A DNA stretch of 64,000 nucleotides, taken from Panicum virgatum (Eukaryota; Streptophyta; Magnoliopsida; Poales; Poaceae). The stretch covers positions 56,560,195 through 56,624,194 of the forward strand of contig NC_053144.1 in the NCBI RefSeq assembly GCF_016808335.1. The letters run 5' to 3'. Of the stretch, positions 1 to 11,044 are shown piece after piece. The notes below the pieces were generated by a model. It saw only the letters and a list, made by a program, of their open reading frames with translations, was not told where the DNA came from and made no database searches. How positions within the stretch are numbered: the first letter of the stretch is position 1; each line of letters opens with the position of its first letter. Position numbers and translations under genes: made by a program.

Positions 1-650
1 TCTTCCTGGCGTGAGTTCCGTCCTTGGCGGTCATGGCGGTCGTCGCTGCCGGGATAGTGTCTGGGCGGACCTCTTGTTTGCGTTTGTTGCCGACGGATTG
101 GTCTTGCTTCCTTCTTTCGATTTTGTTCGTCTGAAGGGGGGACGACGAATCCGGTGTGGCTTGTGGCTTGCTTCATCTCTGCGAAGGGGCGGGAGCTTCC
201 AGTCTTCCCCGTCTGTGGGATTTGGTTTCCGGCTGCCGGTTTCGCCGGCGGCGGCGGAGTTCTTGCCGGTCTTCACTTGCTGCAGAGATGGCCGATGTGC
301 TTGGGAGGCCATTTACTCGGCTTCGTCGCCTAGCAGTAAGTCCTCCTCTGCGGTCTCCACCTTGTGGACTTCGTCGTTAGTGCAGATGACGACTATAAGC
401 TTGGTTCCGACAGGCGGCCGGGATCAAGAAAGATGGCGTGAAGACCCTGGAACCTAGTGTGGCGGATGTAATTTCCAGTTGTTTAAGGATCTTTACTGTA
501 AGATGGGGTTGTACCCTGGAACCTAGTGTGGCGGATGTAATTTCCAGTTGTTTAAGGATCTTTACTGTAAGGATGGGGTTGTACTGTTCTCTTATGGACT
601 TATGGTTTAATACAACTTCCTCCTTTCAAAAAAAAATTAGCGCGACTGAC
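1..650 (+). mobile_element. LINE-like retroelement 3' tail (partial)
   Basis: No intact reading frame is convincing here. The last part has the look of the 3' end of a plant non-LTR element: an AT-rich untranslated tail ending in 'acaacttcctcctttc' followed by an A-run at about 629-638. The GC-rich part before it could be the degraded coding end or a captured sequence. The left boundary lies outside the window and no target duplication can be tested. The class assignment rests on resemblance only. Confidence 0.35.
445..583. repeat. Tandem duplication, 69-bp unit, two copies
   Basis: The unit starting 'ccctggaacctagtgtggcg' at 445 recurs at 514 and is nearly identical. The second copy has one extra g near its end. 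It lies in the LINE-like tail. Confidence 0.9.
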
Positions 651-1549
651 TTGCAGCAGCGTGCCACTTTTTATCGTGATGGGCCCTTTTTTTTTAGTAG
701 TCCGTGATGGGTCCTATGATTTGAGATTCCCGGACTGTTGAGCGTGTGAAGCCGTGAAAGGTAGCACTCATGTCGCCATGATTTGAGGCGAGACCGCGAG
801 CGCAACGGCGCCGGGTGCTAATCCCCCCTTTTTCTCCCCCACTTTTTGCAGTTTGCAGGCCCGGGAGTCAGCTGCGGCGAGCCGGCGACACTGCCACCGA
901 GCATGCGCTGGCCCGGCCGGCTGTCCGGCTCGGGATGCGCAGCTGACTGTGGCCCGGTAGTGGAGTGGGACTGTGGCCAGCAGGAGGCAGGGGCGACGAT
1001 GGCACGACGGCTGCCGGTGCGCAGGTGCAGGTGTGCAGCGCTGCACTGCAGAGCCGCCGCGGTCTCCTCGGTCATGCGCCCGTCCTCCGCGCCATGCGGT
1101 GCCCCCGGCTAGTAAAATAGCCAGTGCTCTCCAGTCTCCACTGTGCTAATTCATGCCCCTGCCGCTCTGGCTGACCGCTGACTTGGCTTTGCTCACTTCT
1201 GTAGCAAATCAACCAAACTCTGGTGAACTAGTTACTAATGTCTACACCTTTCAAAAAATAAATTATATGTGTACAACTGGATGGGTCGGACAAAGCGAGC
1301 AGCTGGATCAGTATTACTATTATTCTGTAGTGTGGTTAGATCTCCCCTCCTTTGTTTAGAGAAACATGATCAATCGTCAGGTCAGTGGCCACACAGGACA
1401 GAACAAAAGCTTTTCCTTGTCTCCCTGATGAAGGAAGTGAGAGTATGCACGCGACCTTCCTTGTTGCACAATTCCGGCGGTCGTTCTCTTTTCCTAGGTC
1501 ACCGGGAGCCACGACAGGAGCAAGAGCGCGGGCAGGACCAGGGTTTACT
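651..1549. other. Intergenic, no gene seen
   Basis: Short open frames occur on both strands but none has a recognisable domain, splice pattern or promoter context. Base composition alternates between GC-rich (about 840-1110) and ordinary sequence. Confidence 0.5.
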
Positions 1550-2145
1550 TTAACAACCAGTCTGATCGAACCGGCGGAGTCCGGTACCGATATACCGGAC
1601 CGGTTTGGCCGGAAACCGGTCCAAAACGGTCGAAGTCAAATTTGAATTTAAAATCCGCTGTGCAAACGGTTCGTACCAGTATACCGGCCGGTTTGACCGG
1701 TTTACTGGCCGGTTTGACTGGTAATCGGTCGGTTTGACTGGTAACCCGCCAAATTCAATTTTTTTTCTTTTTTGATTTAAATTCAAATACCCGCAAAGTA
1801 TACTAAATGAATGTTTGTATAACATGTTTTAGCCTAAATGAACCCTCCAACTCTTTTTTTACTACTTTTACATTGTATTTGTATACTTTTGTATGCACTT
1901 TTTTTGTGTTTAACTTCAAATCCCCGCAAACTATACTAAAAGAACGATTTTTTGAGAAAATTTAACACCATTAGATTCGTCGCACCTTGAAGTATTTTTA
2001 GGAAATTTTTGGGTATTTTTTATTTTTTGAATTCAAATTTGAATTTTGAATTTGGGTCGGTTTGATACCGACCCAAACCGAAACCGGGCCGGGCCGACCG
2101 GTCAAACCGGACCGGTTCCCACCGGTTTGGTTAATCATGGGCAGG
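1550..2145. mobile_element. accggt-rich inverted-repeat element (probable DNA transposon remnant)
   Basis: Both ends are dense in 'accggttt'/'aaaccggt' words in opposite orientation, and the centre is AT-rich with several 'aaatttgaatt' words. The left end reads near 'ttaacaaccagtctgatcg' and the right end near 'ccggtttggttaatcatgg', which are roughly inverted copies. This is a common arrangement for non-autonomous grass DNA transposons. Superfamily and exact ends are not resolved. Confidence 0.4.
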
Positions 2146-2336
2146 ACAGGAGAGCTTTCGGAGGCTACAAGCCAACGATGCCGCCGGAAGCCTCTCCTTG
2201 TTTGCTTCTCCGGGAGCGGTAGCGCGCGTTTGTTCCCTTGCGGCAGCCACCGCAGTGGCGCCTGATCCACGCCTTTGTTCACTTGCGGCCGTGCCCACGC
2301 CGACGCGCTGCGACAGTCGCCGCCGGCGTCCGAGGC

Positions 2337-2338
<2 letters not shown>

Positions 2339-2367
<29 letters not shown>
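2339..2367. repeat. Poly-G tract, about 29 G
   Basis: A homopolymer of about 29 G lies in a GC-rich stretch just before the Helitron. Runs of this kind can form G-quadruplexes and are error-prone in sequencing, so the length may not be exact. Confidence 0.85.
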
Positions 2368-2428
2368 CGCAGGGTTGCCTGGTGGGTGGCCGTCACGACG
2401 TGGCCCCTGTTGCCTGTGGCGGCATGTA

Positions 2429-2818
2429 TCTTACTATTACTAATTGGAGGCTCCTTTTGAAGCCTCCAGATAAAGCCACTTAGGATCCTAGTTGGACAGT
2501 CTAAAAAAATAAAGAAATCCCACAAATTCTCACAAAAATCAGAAACATCTAGCCATCAATTCGGTAACTCTAATCATAATAGTCATTGGATCTGTAATCT
2601 TTTTTTAATAAATTATCCACCTATCTTACTATTACTAATTGGGGGCTCCTTTTGAAACCTACAGATGAAGCCACCTAGGATTCTAGGTGGATATTTAAAA
2701 AAATAGAGAAATCCCACAAATTCTCACAAAAATCAGAAACATCTGGCCATCAATTCGGTAACTCTAATCATAATAGCCATTGGATCTGTAATCTTTTTTT
2801 AATAAATTACCCACCTAT
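2429..2818. repeat. Tandem duplication of Helitron 5' end, period 195 bp
   Basis: Copies start at 2429 and 2624. They share long identical stretches, for example 'tcccacaaattctcacaaaa' and 'aactctaatcataatag', with scattered substitutions. The duplication is therefore not very recent. Confidence 0.85.
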
Positions 2819-3406
2819 GCCATTACGAAAATAAACTAAAGTAACCCCCTAAATATGTATACCCACCTCTGCCATTATAAAAAATAATTTAAAGTAACCC
2901 CCTAATCTTCATGTAAATTATCCACTTATGCCATTATAAAATAATAATCCCCTAAATTTTTATATATATTATCCATGATCTAAATCAAAATTATATTATT
3001 ATAATAAAATCTTAAAGCGCAGCAATATAAAATTCTATATTACTATTTCTATCATTATTAATATATTATTTATGTTATTATTTATATAAAAATACTAATC
3101 ATAATGTGTGTCTCACCATACATTCATGTATAAGAGAAAAGATATGAATACTAATTTTTATGTTGTTCACATAGCTCAAACAAAATGTTCAATTAAATAC
3201 ATATCAAACATATATGGATGTGTGATGCAAATTGAAAAAAAAAATTGTTAGTAAATAAACCTATCACATTTATTATAATTACATGATGATAAATATATAT
3301 CTTTACAGTACTGGAATAGAATAATTAATTGGTTAAACAAGGTGTGAGATAGATAATTATTAAATATCTCTAACTAGCCCGTGCGGGAGCATGGTTGATA
3401 GACTAG
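2429..3406 (+). mobile_element. Non-autonomous Helitron with duplicated 5' end
   Basis: The element starts with TC ('tcttactattactaattgg') after an A and ends with CTAG at 3403-3406 before a T, which is the canonical Helitron A|TC...CTAG|T insertion. About 12-30 bases before the end lies 'gcccgtgcgggagcatggt', a partly decayed form of the GC hairpin found at grass Helitron 3' ends. The interior is AT-rich with no Rep/helicase coding. The first ~195 bp are repeated in tandem: a second copy of the 5' end starts at 2624. Confidence 0.7.
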
Positions 3407-5289
3407 TTAGGAATAAGAGCGTTCCCTCTCGTGGGTTTTAGGAAGCGTGTGGCCGTCGTTCCTGATCCGCGTTACTTGTGGTAACATGCCCCCCTGGCCC
3501 CATCCCTCTCCTGCACCCTGGTGCAAACGAACAAACAGCTGCCTGGTAGCGCCGGGATCAGTGGCGCCTGGTGCCGGGTGGCCGTAATGATGCGCGAGCA
3601 AGTGGGGCGTACGCGACGGGGACAGCCGCTGCACCGAGCGCACGAATGATTAGTACGGCGATAAGCACAGGGTGATGGGCGCAATCAAGGACAAATCACT
3701 GGGCATCACGCACGCAGAACTAGCACTAGTAGTTCTTGGCATCGATCGCACCGGTACCGCACGGGGGACTGCATGCAACTCGAGTGCGCGGCCGTTGCAC
3801 GCGGCGGGCTTCCCATCATTAAGTAATCTCCATCGCAATCAATACGCATCACCTACCACGCCTTCTTTAAACCAGAGCATGGTGTTGGCACTTGGCGGTC
3901 GCCGGTCTCGGGCTCTCGGCTCACTTCACTCCGGCGGCGCCCCGGTCCAGGAGCCACGCACGGCGGCACGGGCACGGCAGAAACTACCGCGCGGGCAGGT
4001 AGGCAGGGCAGCCGGCAGCCGGGTTGAGGCCTCGAGGTCGTCGCCCGCGCGGCCGCGGCACTGGAATGCGCCATTCCCTCCCGATGCAGCAGAGGGGGAC
4101 GAGGGAGCGGCGCCACTCGCGGGGCATCATCTGCCGGCCGAGGGACCGCCGTGCTGGAGGCGCCCACCGCCCTTTTTTTTCATTTCCTTGGTGCGCGCCT
4201 GCACGCACGGCCCGGCTCTCCGCGACTCCTCGCGCAAGGAGATCTGCTGGGGGTCGATCGGCTTTTGCACACGCTCAATGATGGACCCAGCCAGGGCGCA
4301 GGGCCAGGTGACAACTAATCCCAGCTCGCCTCGCGCTTGCTTCTAGGTGGGCCGTGGGAGGAGGATTTGAGGGAGGCCTGATGGCCTCTCTGCTCGCCCA
4401 GCCCAAGCCAGACGACACTCATTGCACACTGCCGTACTGGGGCGCGCAGCCGGCTACGGAATCTGTCCGCGATCGGAATTCATACGATGGTCGTGTTGGG
4501 GTTCGACCGTGTTCAACCGTTGATCGTCACGTGGAGTGCCATTAGAACCCCTCTCCCCGATGACAGAATACCAGAATTTATTCCCGTAGTAAATGGACAT
4601 TCATGCACAGAAGCTGGAACCGCGCCCGGCGCTGACACACGGCAGCGCAGCCCGTTCGTAGCTCCACATCCACGGCATTCATAGACCGGGCCTTTTTTCG
4701 CCTTGTTGTTCCCCCCCCCCCCCCCCGGGCGCTGCACGAACGCAACGCATGCGAAAAGGCCGGCCGGCGGGCAGGTAAAAAGGCGCGCGATGGGTCAACT
4801 CAACGACCCCCCGTGCATGCTCACCGCCGAGTCACACCGGTCGCCGCCGTAGTAGGGCCGCCGGCGGGTTAGGTTAGGCAAGGAGGTACTGTGCCTGAGC
4901 GTGGTGGCGGTACATGTCAGCGTGTGGATGACCTTTTATTGCACATGCCCTGGCTCTGGCTGCCTGCCGGGCACCGCAGCGATGCCGCGGCCGGGCCACT
5001 GCCATGGCCTGGTGGGCTGGTGGCCATGCGTCATGCGAGGACGATGGGCATGGTCCGTCCTCCAGTCGTCTGCCTCGGCGATGGGGAGGACACAGACGGC
5101 TGGATTTATGCCTGGCCCAACCGGTCGCACCACATGCCTCGTACCAGAAGTAGTGGTTGCTACAGCTTCCGGAGTCCGGACATGGCGCGCAGCCGGATCG
5201 TGGCATCGTGCAGCATTGCCTTCGTGTTCCGGTCGCCGGGAGAGTCGGTTGAGGCTTCGAACCAAGTGTGCCAGTAGTTTGTATACTGA
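3407..5289. other. GC-rich intergenic stretch, no supported gene
   Basis: Several overlapping open frames exist on both strands between 3600 and 5300, which is expected from GC richness. None shows a known domain or splice signals. A 16-C homopolymer lies at 4711-4726. The sequence could contain a decayed gene, but I see nothing that identifies one. Confidence 0.45.
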
Positions 5290-5619
5290 GAGCCCGTTTA
5301 GTTACCAAAAATTTTCATCTCCCCTTTGAACACATGTATGAAGCACTAAATGTAATTAAATAACAAAACTAATTACATAGTTTGGATGTACACGAAGAGA
5401 CGAATCTTTTGAGTCTAATTAGTGCATGATTAGCCATAAGTGCTACAGTAACCCACATGTGCTAATGATGCGGTCAAAGGCCTCAAAAGATTCATCTCGT
5501 GGTTTCCAAGTGAGTTCTGAAATTAGTTTTTTAATTAGTGTCCGAAAAGCCCTCCCGACATCTGGTCAAAGTGCTGACGTGACATCCAAAAAATTTTGAG
5601 GAAGGAACTAAACGGCCCC
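5290..5619. mobile_element. MITE with gcccgtttagtt terminal inverted repeats
   Basis: The left end 'gcccgtttagttaccaaaa' and the right end 'gaaggaactaaacggcccc' are inverted copies. Internal sequence includes 'gacgaatcttttgag' and 'ctcaaaagattcatctcg', the inverted internal motif usual in this grass MITE group. It has no coding capacity. Confidence 0.75.
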
Positions 5620-5699
5620 TGAATTGTTTTCTGGACCGTGTATGATTTTTTATTTTAGAAAAACAGTAGGCAGTAGTGTGTAGTGTCCACGTTGCACGT

Positions 5700-5885
5700 C
5701 ACCAGATTTTTTTTTTGAGATTAGACAATACACAATCACACTCATCCCTATGAGTATCTTCGAAAACTGAGCCGGCAAATTTTTGAGATTGACGAAGTCA
5801 CCACAAGCATCTCGCTATCGACGAAAAAATCGCCCACTGCTGAAAGCACAACGCCGATAAATCCTATAATCTTTGCTCGCAGATA
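5700..5885. repeat. Dispersed grass repeat fragment (cactcatccctatgag family)
   Basis: The segment contains 'cacactcatccctatgag', then 'gagattgacgaagtcaccac' and 'cactgctgaaagc', a string I recognise as a widespread grass repeat of uncertain (SINE/LINE-like) class. A second, shorter relative lies at about 45935-46085. Confidence 0.5.
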
Positions 5886-6087
5886 CTATAAAAAGACTAA
5901 AAGAGGGTATGCAATGCTATTTCTCGACGTGAAATGAATAAGGGGAACGGTGACGATCCAATAGGCAATATGGGCTTTTTTTAGTGCAGTAATCCATGTG
6001 GTGAAACTTTACCCCGATATGGCCCAAGAAGAATGACTGCCTTGGCTTTCCAGCCCAACCCAATAATTTCAGGATTGACATCACAGT

Positions 6088-6098
6088 GGGGACCCAGG
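6088..6098. repeat. Target-site duplication, left copy (ggggacccagg)
   Basis: This 11-bp string is repeated exactly at 7061-7071, immediately outside the inverted-repeat element. A duplication of about 9-11 bp is typical of Mutator-like transposition. Confidence 0.7.
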
Positions 6099-7060
6099 CT
6101 TTTTTTCATTTTTATATTTAAGAAAAAATAAAATTTCAAAAATATATGTCGAATAGGGAAATTTTCAAAAATAGATATGGACGACAGGGAGCCTGTCGCC
6201 CATCCAGTTGGCGACAGGACCTAAATGTAAAAAAAAATTACATTTAGGTCTTGGCGCCCAGGGCGCATTAAACAGTGAAATTATAAAATCGATATAAAAT
6301 CGTAGAAAAATTGAAAAAATACAAACTTAACTGTTCTGGATCCACAACTTTTGTTACATAAAGTTTTTCATTTGATCAATGTATCTAAATCAAGAAAAAT
6401 GGTTCTTGTACCTAGAAAAATTTGAAATAATTCATTTGGTCTAGTTGTGATTATCTAAAATTTACCAACCTTTTTTTATAGCTCTTAGGAAATAAAATAA
6501 TTATACTATAAAATTTATGTCTTCTAATACTCAGTATAGCAGCATGGATAAATAACCCATTTAAACTAGACATATTGCAAGATCTAATTTAAAAACCTAT
6601 TCTAGAAATGCTTTCTGGGCCTACCAATTTTGTACAAGCCTATTCTCACCATATGCAACACTCTGGCCAAAGATGACATGCATCCAAAGGATGGATCTTG
6701 AGATATAAATAAAAGTGCATTAAACTTGTATTTAAAATAGAGCAAGATACATTGATCAAATGAAAAACTTTATGTAACAAAAGTTGTATATATTGTTTCA
6801 TAGAATCCAGAACAGTTTAGTTTGTATTTTTCTAATTTTTCTACGATTTTATATCGATTTTACAAGTTCACTATTTAATGCGCCCTAGGCGTCAAGACCT
6901 AAATGTAGTTTTTTTTACATTTAGGTCTTGTCGCCAACTGGATGGGCGACAGGCATCCTGTCGCCCATTAGGGGGTGACAGGCACCTATTTTTAAAAATT
7001 CCCCTATTCGACATATATTTTTGAAATTTAGTTTTTTTAATATAAAAATGAAAAAAGCGC
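6099..7060. mobile_element. Long inverted-repeat (foldback/MULE-like) element
   Basis: The two arms, about 6099-6390 and 6743-7060, are inverted copies of each other. Shared blocks include 'tttgatcaatgtatct', 'aactttatgtaacaaaagttg' (split here by a mismatch), 'ttttatatcgattt', 'gacctaaatgta' and 'tgtcgcccatccagttggcg'. The loop is about 350 bp. No transposase is encoded. The transcript of such a locus would fold into a hairpin of roughly 290-320 bp, a plausible small-RNA source. The 11-bp flanking duplication supports insertion by a Mutator-type mechanism. Confidence 0.75.
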
Positions 7061-7071
7061 GGGGACCCAGG
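7061..7071. repeat. Target-site duplication, right copy (ggggacccagg)
   Basis: Exact copy of 6088-6098, bordering the right end of the inverted-repeat element. Confidence 0.7.
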
Positions 7072-10000
7072 GTGCGCCATTTCAGCCCTCTGAAATGAAC
7101 CGCGCCCTTTCGCCTTGCCGTGTACAAAAAGAAGAAAAAAAAAGGGTGTCCCATTTTCTCTAATCGCCATGAAGAATTGAAGATAGATCAACACTTCAAC
7201 AGAAGTACCTACTCTATGTGATTGTACTTGGTGTCTCCTTGCGTTATGGTGTTACCAATCTTCATTTTGTACCTCCTCAACATGACATCATTGCCAACGT
7301 GTACAAGCACGTACGTCAGGGACTTCAGAGTCGCAAGTAGAATAGGGGTGCAGGTTGGCCATGGTTGGGCACGGCCTGCCTAATTGGTTGACCTATCAAC
7401 AATAAACTGGACAAATCATACATAATGCCACTATAGCTAGGTTTCAGGCCTGCGGCCAGCATACACTGTATACTGTACTGTGCTTGTACCGTGTACTAGT
7501 AACACTTGAATAGCCTTCGGGCTTTAGCTAACTGCTGATTGTTAGCACACGTCACATGCGGTTGGGCGAATGATGGTTTGCGTGCTTGGCGGCATGAAAG
7601 CAGCAATATGATAGATTAGAAGATTCAGAAGACTTTGTGTACGTTAGAAGATCAAAGGGTAGATATGCATGAAGCAGTACGCAGCACCAAGGGATTAAAA
7701 AGTTGAAAAACATCAAGTATTTATTTTAATAAATGTAGTAGTAGGCACAGAACCGTGTCAACCTGTTCGTCGTTGGATGGTTTCTATACTATCTGGAAGA
7801 ATGAAACAGGCAAACAGCTTCCTGTCTAATGTTAGGTGCTATCAGCCATTGACCTAGGCACTAGCAAGCTAGGGAATGAGGTTAGGATGATAGCAGCCCA
7901 TAAAAATCAAAGACAATGAGATATCATCCAAACCTACCCTTTACTTATCGTTCACAAAGGATCAAAGACTCTTAAAATCATACTACTACTTCTCATCATC
8001 ATGTTTGGTGACTTTATTAGCACATATAGTATATTTTGTGCACTATTAAATACTAATCAGTTTGTGGCTATTGGGCTTTGGATTAGACTATCCCCAAGCT
8101 CCTAGTCATAATTCAACAGAAAGGACCAAGTGGACGAGACGGAGACGCAGCAAGTCAAAGCGGGGAGTATCACATGAGGAGTATTCTAACGTGCTGCCTT
8201 GACGTGCCTGCAAATCCAAGCAAACAGAAATGCTGTGGCAGTGGTTGATTACCACATACTGATATCATCATGTCCTCATCTAGGAAAAATGTTATGTAAA
8301 ATGGTTTAAAACTGAAATAGAGAAAAAAAAAATCCAAAACTCATTCACATAACTTCCTTTTAGCTTTAAAGGGCAAAGAGATAATAAGGTCTTGTTTCTA
8401 ATTCGTTACTAAGAATGGTTAAAGCCCATCCACATAACTTCCTTTAGCTTTAAAACCCCATTCACATAACTTCATTCGCGTGGACATAAACACATTGCTC
8501 CGGTATTTGCTCTGTTTTTTGAGCTAACCTAGACGAACGCTCTTTGCATTCGGACTTCTCTTGCTGTCATAGCTTGCAACATTTCAGTGATATCGCTGGC
8601 GCTATCCATTCGATACAGCAAGCAGCCCGTGGGAGCGATCAAGTGCTGTGCCACCCAAACTACTCCTCCACGTCCTGCAGTAGAATAAAATGGCTGTCTG
8701 GCTAGCTGGACTGTTGGAGGTAATGAGCCTTTTGGGAATTTGAGTTATGAATTGTGATGCCACTACTAGTAGTGTATCATTGGCATGCCTATTGCCTGGT
8801 GCCAAAGGAATCCAGGAAGCTGCCAAGCTGTTCGCAAGTCGCAACACTTGAAGCACGGCAGTATGGCCTAGTGAGTTGCCCTATCATGGAGCAGTTGGGT
8901 TCGGCATGCAGTGGGCTCTTCAAACGTCAACATAGGCAGGAATCTTCAGAGACGACGCTCTTTGCATCCAGTTCGTTGCTGCAAGGTTGCAAATTCTGTG
9001 GGTGGAATTGGGAACCATTTGTCCATTTCACACACTGAAAACAGCACAGCACAGCGACGCTGCACGCTGCACGCTGCACGCTGCACGCACAACACACAGG
9101 CATGCAGCAGAACGCTCTTCAGAGTTGAGTTTCAGAGCAGCTGAAGCAAATACCCACTTGGCGGCGCATTGTGCGTGCCGACTGACAGCGCACACACGCT
9201 ACTATTCCACGGCAGCACAGACCCAGTCTCAACTTGTAGCAGCAAAAGCTTTGGCCTTTGGGTGATGCTTTGCATTTTCCGAAATCTAGATTTCTAGCGG
9301 ATACATGCTTTACTTCGTCGAGGATGCATATTACGCCTGAAAAGGCAACACAATGGCCATTCCTCTCTTTACTACCAATGAAAAAAGTGGTGATAAAAGA
9401 GGGAGCTTAGAAAAACTTGACGCGGGAATCTGACCTGACATCCAAGAAGGTTCTTTTGTCACTTTCAGTGTGCAGGTTACGGTTCCTTCGCGCTTTGTCC
9501 AAGCATACGCTCACGGTGAATTCGTGAGGCGATTACTACTGGCATCATGTTCAGAGGCAGAAAAAAGAAGGCGCACTTGGGGTTGGGGAGGGAGAGGTGA
9601 CGGGGGGCATCTCGAAAAGGCGACCAGAAACGCTCGACAAGATTTCCAAAAGGACGCACAGGAAAGATCGCTTCTAGATCGCGTTTGAACTTTGAACGAG
9701 CTCCGTCGTTCGCGTGCACTTGCATTTGTTTTCTTGTGACCGACAGCAGGGACACCGTACTGGCCGCGGTCAATTGTCTTCGGATTAGTGACTCACTGTC
9801 CCGGTTTCTTTGCTGTACTAGTAGAAAAGCCGGTTGCCGTAGTACAAAACGGAGATGGGCGAGCATACGGACGCACCGTCGCGATGGGACCCACGGCCAC
9901 TCTCTACTCTCTAGACGTTTTGACAAAAACCGGGGCTCTCGTCGCGAGGACGTACGCACCGGCAGGTCGGCACCTACCCGACCGGCGACCGCGAGACCAG

Positions 10001-10273
10001 ACAACAGTTGGGTCCGAGTCCATTCATCGGACGGGAGCACGCAGCCCAAACCCATGCGACCATGCCGCCATCACGCGCGTCCACGTCCCCTGCCGCCCAC
10101 GAGCCGACGCCTGCGAGCTCCCCATCCGTGATCGGTCCACGTCCATGGGCCCGATCCCGACGCCATCCCATCGGCATCATCCCATGGGCGTCTCGCGGTC
10201 GCCGCCTGCCCTGCCCTGCCAGGCCGCCCCCCGGCTCACGCGGCGTGCCTGCGTCGCCGCCCTCAGCCGCCCC
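7072..10273. other. Intergenic region upstream of the VQ gene
   Basis: No gene with a recognisable product is visible on either strand. The last ~800 bp become GC-rich and probably hold the promoter of the VQ-motif gene. Small repeats are present, including the tgcacgc microsatellite at 9057-9092. Confidence 0.5.
9057..9092. repeat. Microsatellite, (ctgcacg)n
   Basis: The 7-mer 'ctgcacg' is repeated in tandem about four to five times. Confidence 0.85.
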
Positions 10274-10280
10274 CTTTATA
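10274..10280 (+). promoter_or_regulatory. Probable TATA box of the VQ-motif gene
   Basis: The AT word 'ctttata' stands alone in a very GC-rich stretch about 165 bp before the start codon at 10445. This is a reasonable TATA position given a leader of ~130 bp. No experimental support. Confidence 0.5.
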
Positions 10281-10444
10281 GCCCCGCCCCAGCGCGCCGC
10301 CCGATCACACACTCCAGTCCGCCCGTTCCCACTCCCAAACCCAAAGTCGCAGGCGCCCCCCGCCGCCGCTTGCAGCTCGCGAACCCGGGCGCGCCTGAGC
10401 TCGACACGCTGCGCTGCGCTGGTGCCGCGTCGGAGACGGACGCC

Positions 10445-11044
10445 ATGGACGCCCTCTCCTGCGTGGGCGTGGCGCCGCAGGGCGCGCTGATGTCCCGCTC
10501 CTTCGCCGACGCCGCCATCGCCCGCGCGCTCCGCTTCTCCCTCTCCGACGCGCCCGAGCCGTCCGCAGCCGCCGCCTCCACGACGGCGGCACTGCCCGCC
10601 GCGGCGGCGCTGATGCACGCCTTCGGGGGCCATCCGCCGCCTGGCAGCGCGGCGCCGACGTCGCCTGCGCGATGCCGGCTGGGGCCGGCGGGCGGGCACG
10701 CGGGGAAGCGGCGGCGCCCTCGGCCGTCGAAGCGCGCGCCCACCACGTACATCAGCACCGACGCCGCCACGTTCCGCGTCATGGTGCAGCGCGTCACGGG
10801 CGCCGACGAGTCCGACCTGCTGCTGCAGCAGCAGGAGGACGGCGCCGGCGCCGGCCTCGGCCTGGGCCTCCTCCTGCCGCAGCTCGGCATCGAGCAGTTC
10901 CTTCAGGCGGGCCCCGCGGCGCACGCCGCCGCCGCCGCCGCGTACACGACGGCGGCCCCGCCCGCCCCGGCGGAGCAGCAGCCGCTGTTCCCGACGCTGG
11001 ACTCGTGGAACGTCATGTACGGGAAGAAGAACGGGGTGGTCTGA
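10445..11044 (+). CDS. VQ motif-containing protein, CAMBP25-like (199 aa)
   Basis: A single-exon protein whose defining feature is the VQ motif FRVMVQRVTG at residues 110-119, matching the family consensus FxxxVQxxTG. Just before it lies a basic stretch (KRRRPRPSKRAPTTYIS), which resembles the region in Arabidopsis CAMBP25/VQ15. The rest is low-complexity, with Ala-rich, Leu/Gly-rich and Pro-rich segments. VQ proteins are nuclear cofactors that bind WRKY transcription factors, and CAMBP25 also binds calmodulin; these roles are from the family, not seen here. I chose the ATG at 10445 because the open frame further upstream (to 9788) lacks similarity and lies before the likely TATA box. The length is usual for the family. 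A long antisense open frame over the same DNA is a GC artefact. Confidence 0.9.
   Translation: MDALSCVGVAPQGALMSRSFADAAIARALRFSLSDAPEPSAAAASTTAALPAAAALMHAFGGHPPPGSAAPTSPARCRLGPAGGHAGKRRRPRPSKRAPTTYISTDAATFRVMVQRVTGADESDLLLQQQEDGAGAGLGLGLLLPQLGIEQFLQAGPAAHAAAAAAYTTAAPPAPAEQQPLFPTLDSWNVMYGKKNGVV

Noticed and set aside
79..81. NPL in place of NPA in the aquaporin (protein residues 79-81, DNA 25636-25644) as an anomaly
   Set aside because: NPL is the normal first pore motif of SIP2-type aquaporins.
3672..4346. 224-codon plus-strand open frame
   Set aside because: No recognisable domain, no promoter or splice context; in a GC-rich stretch with equally long frames on the other strand.
9788..10444. 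Upstream extension of the VQ reading frame
   Set aside because: It lies before and across the probable TATA box and has no family similarity; the ATG at 10445 suits VQ proteins of normal length.
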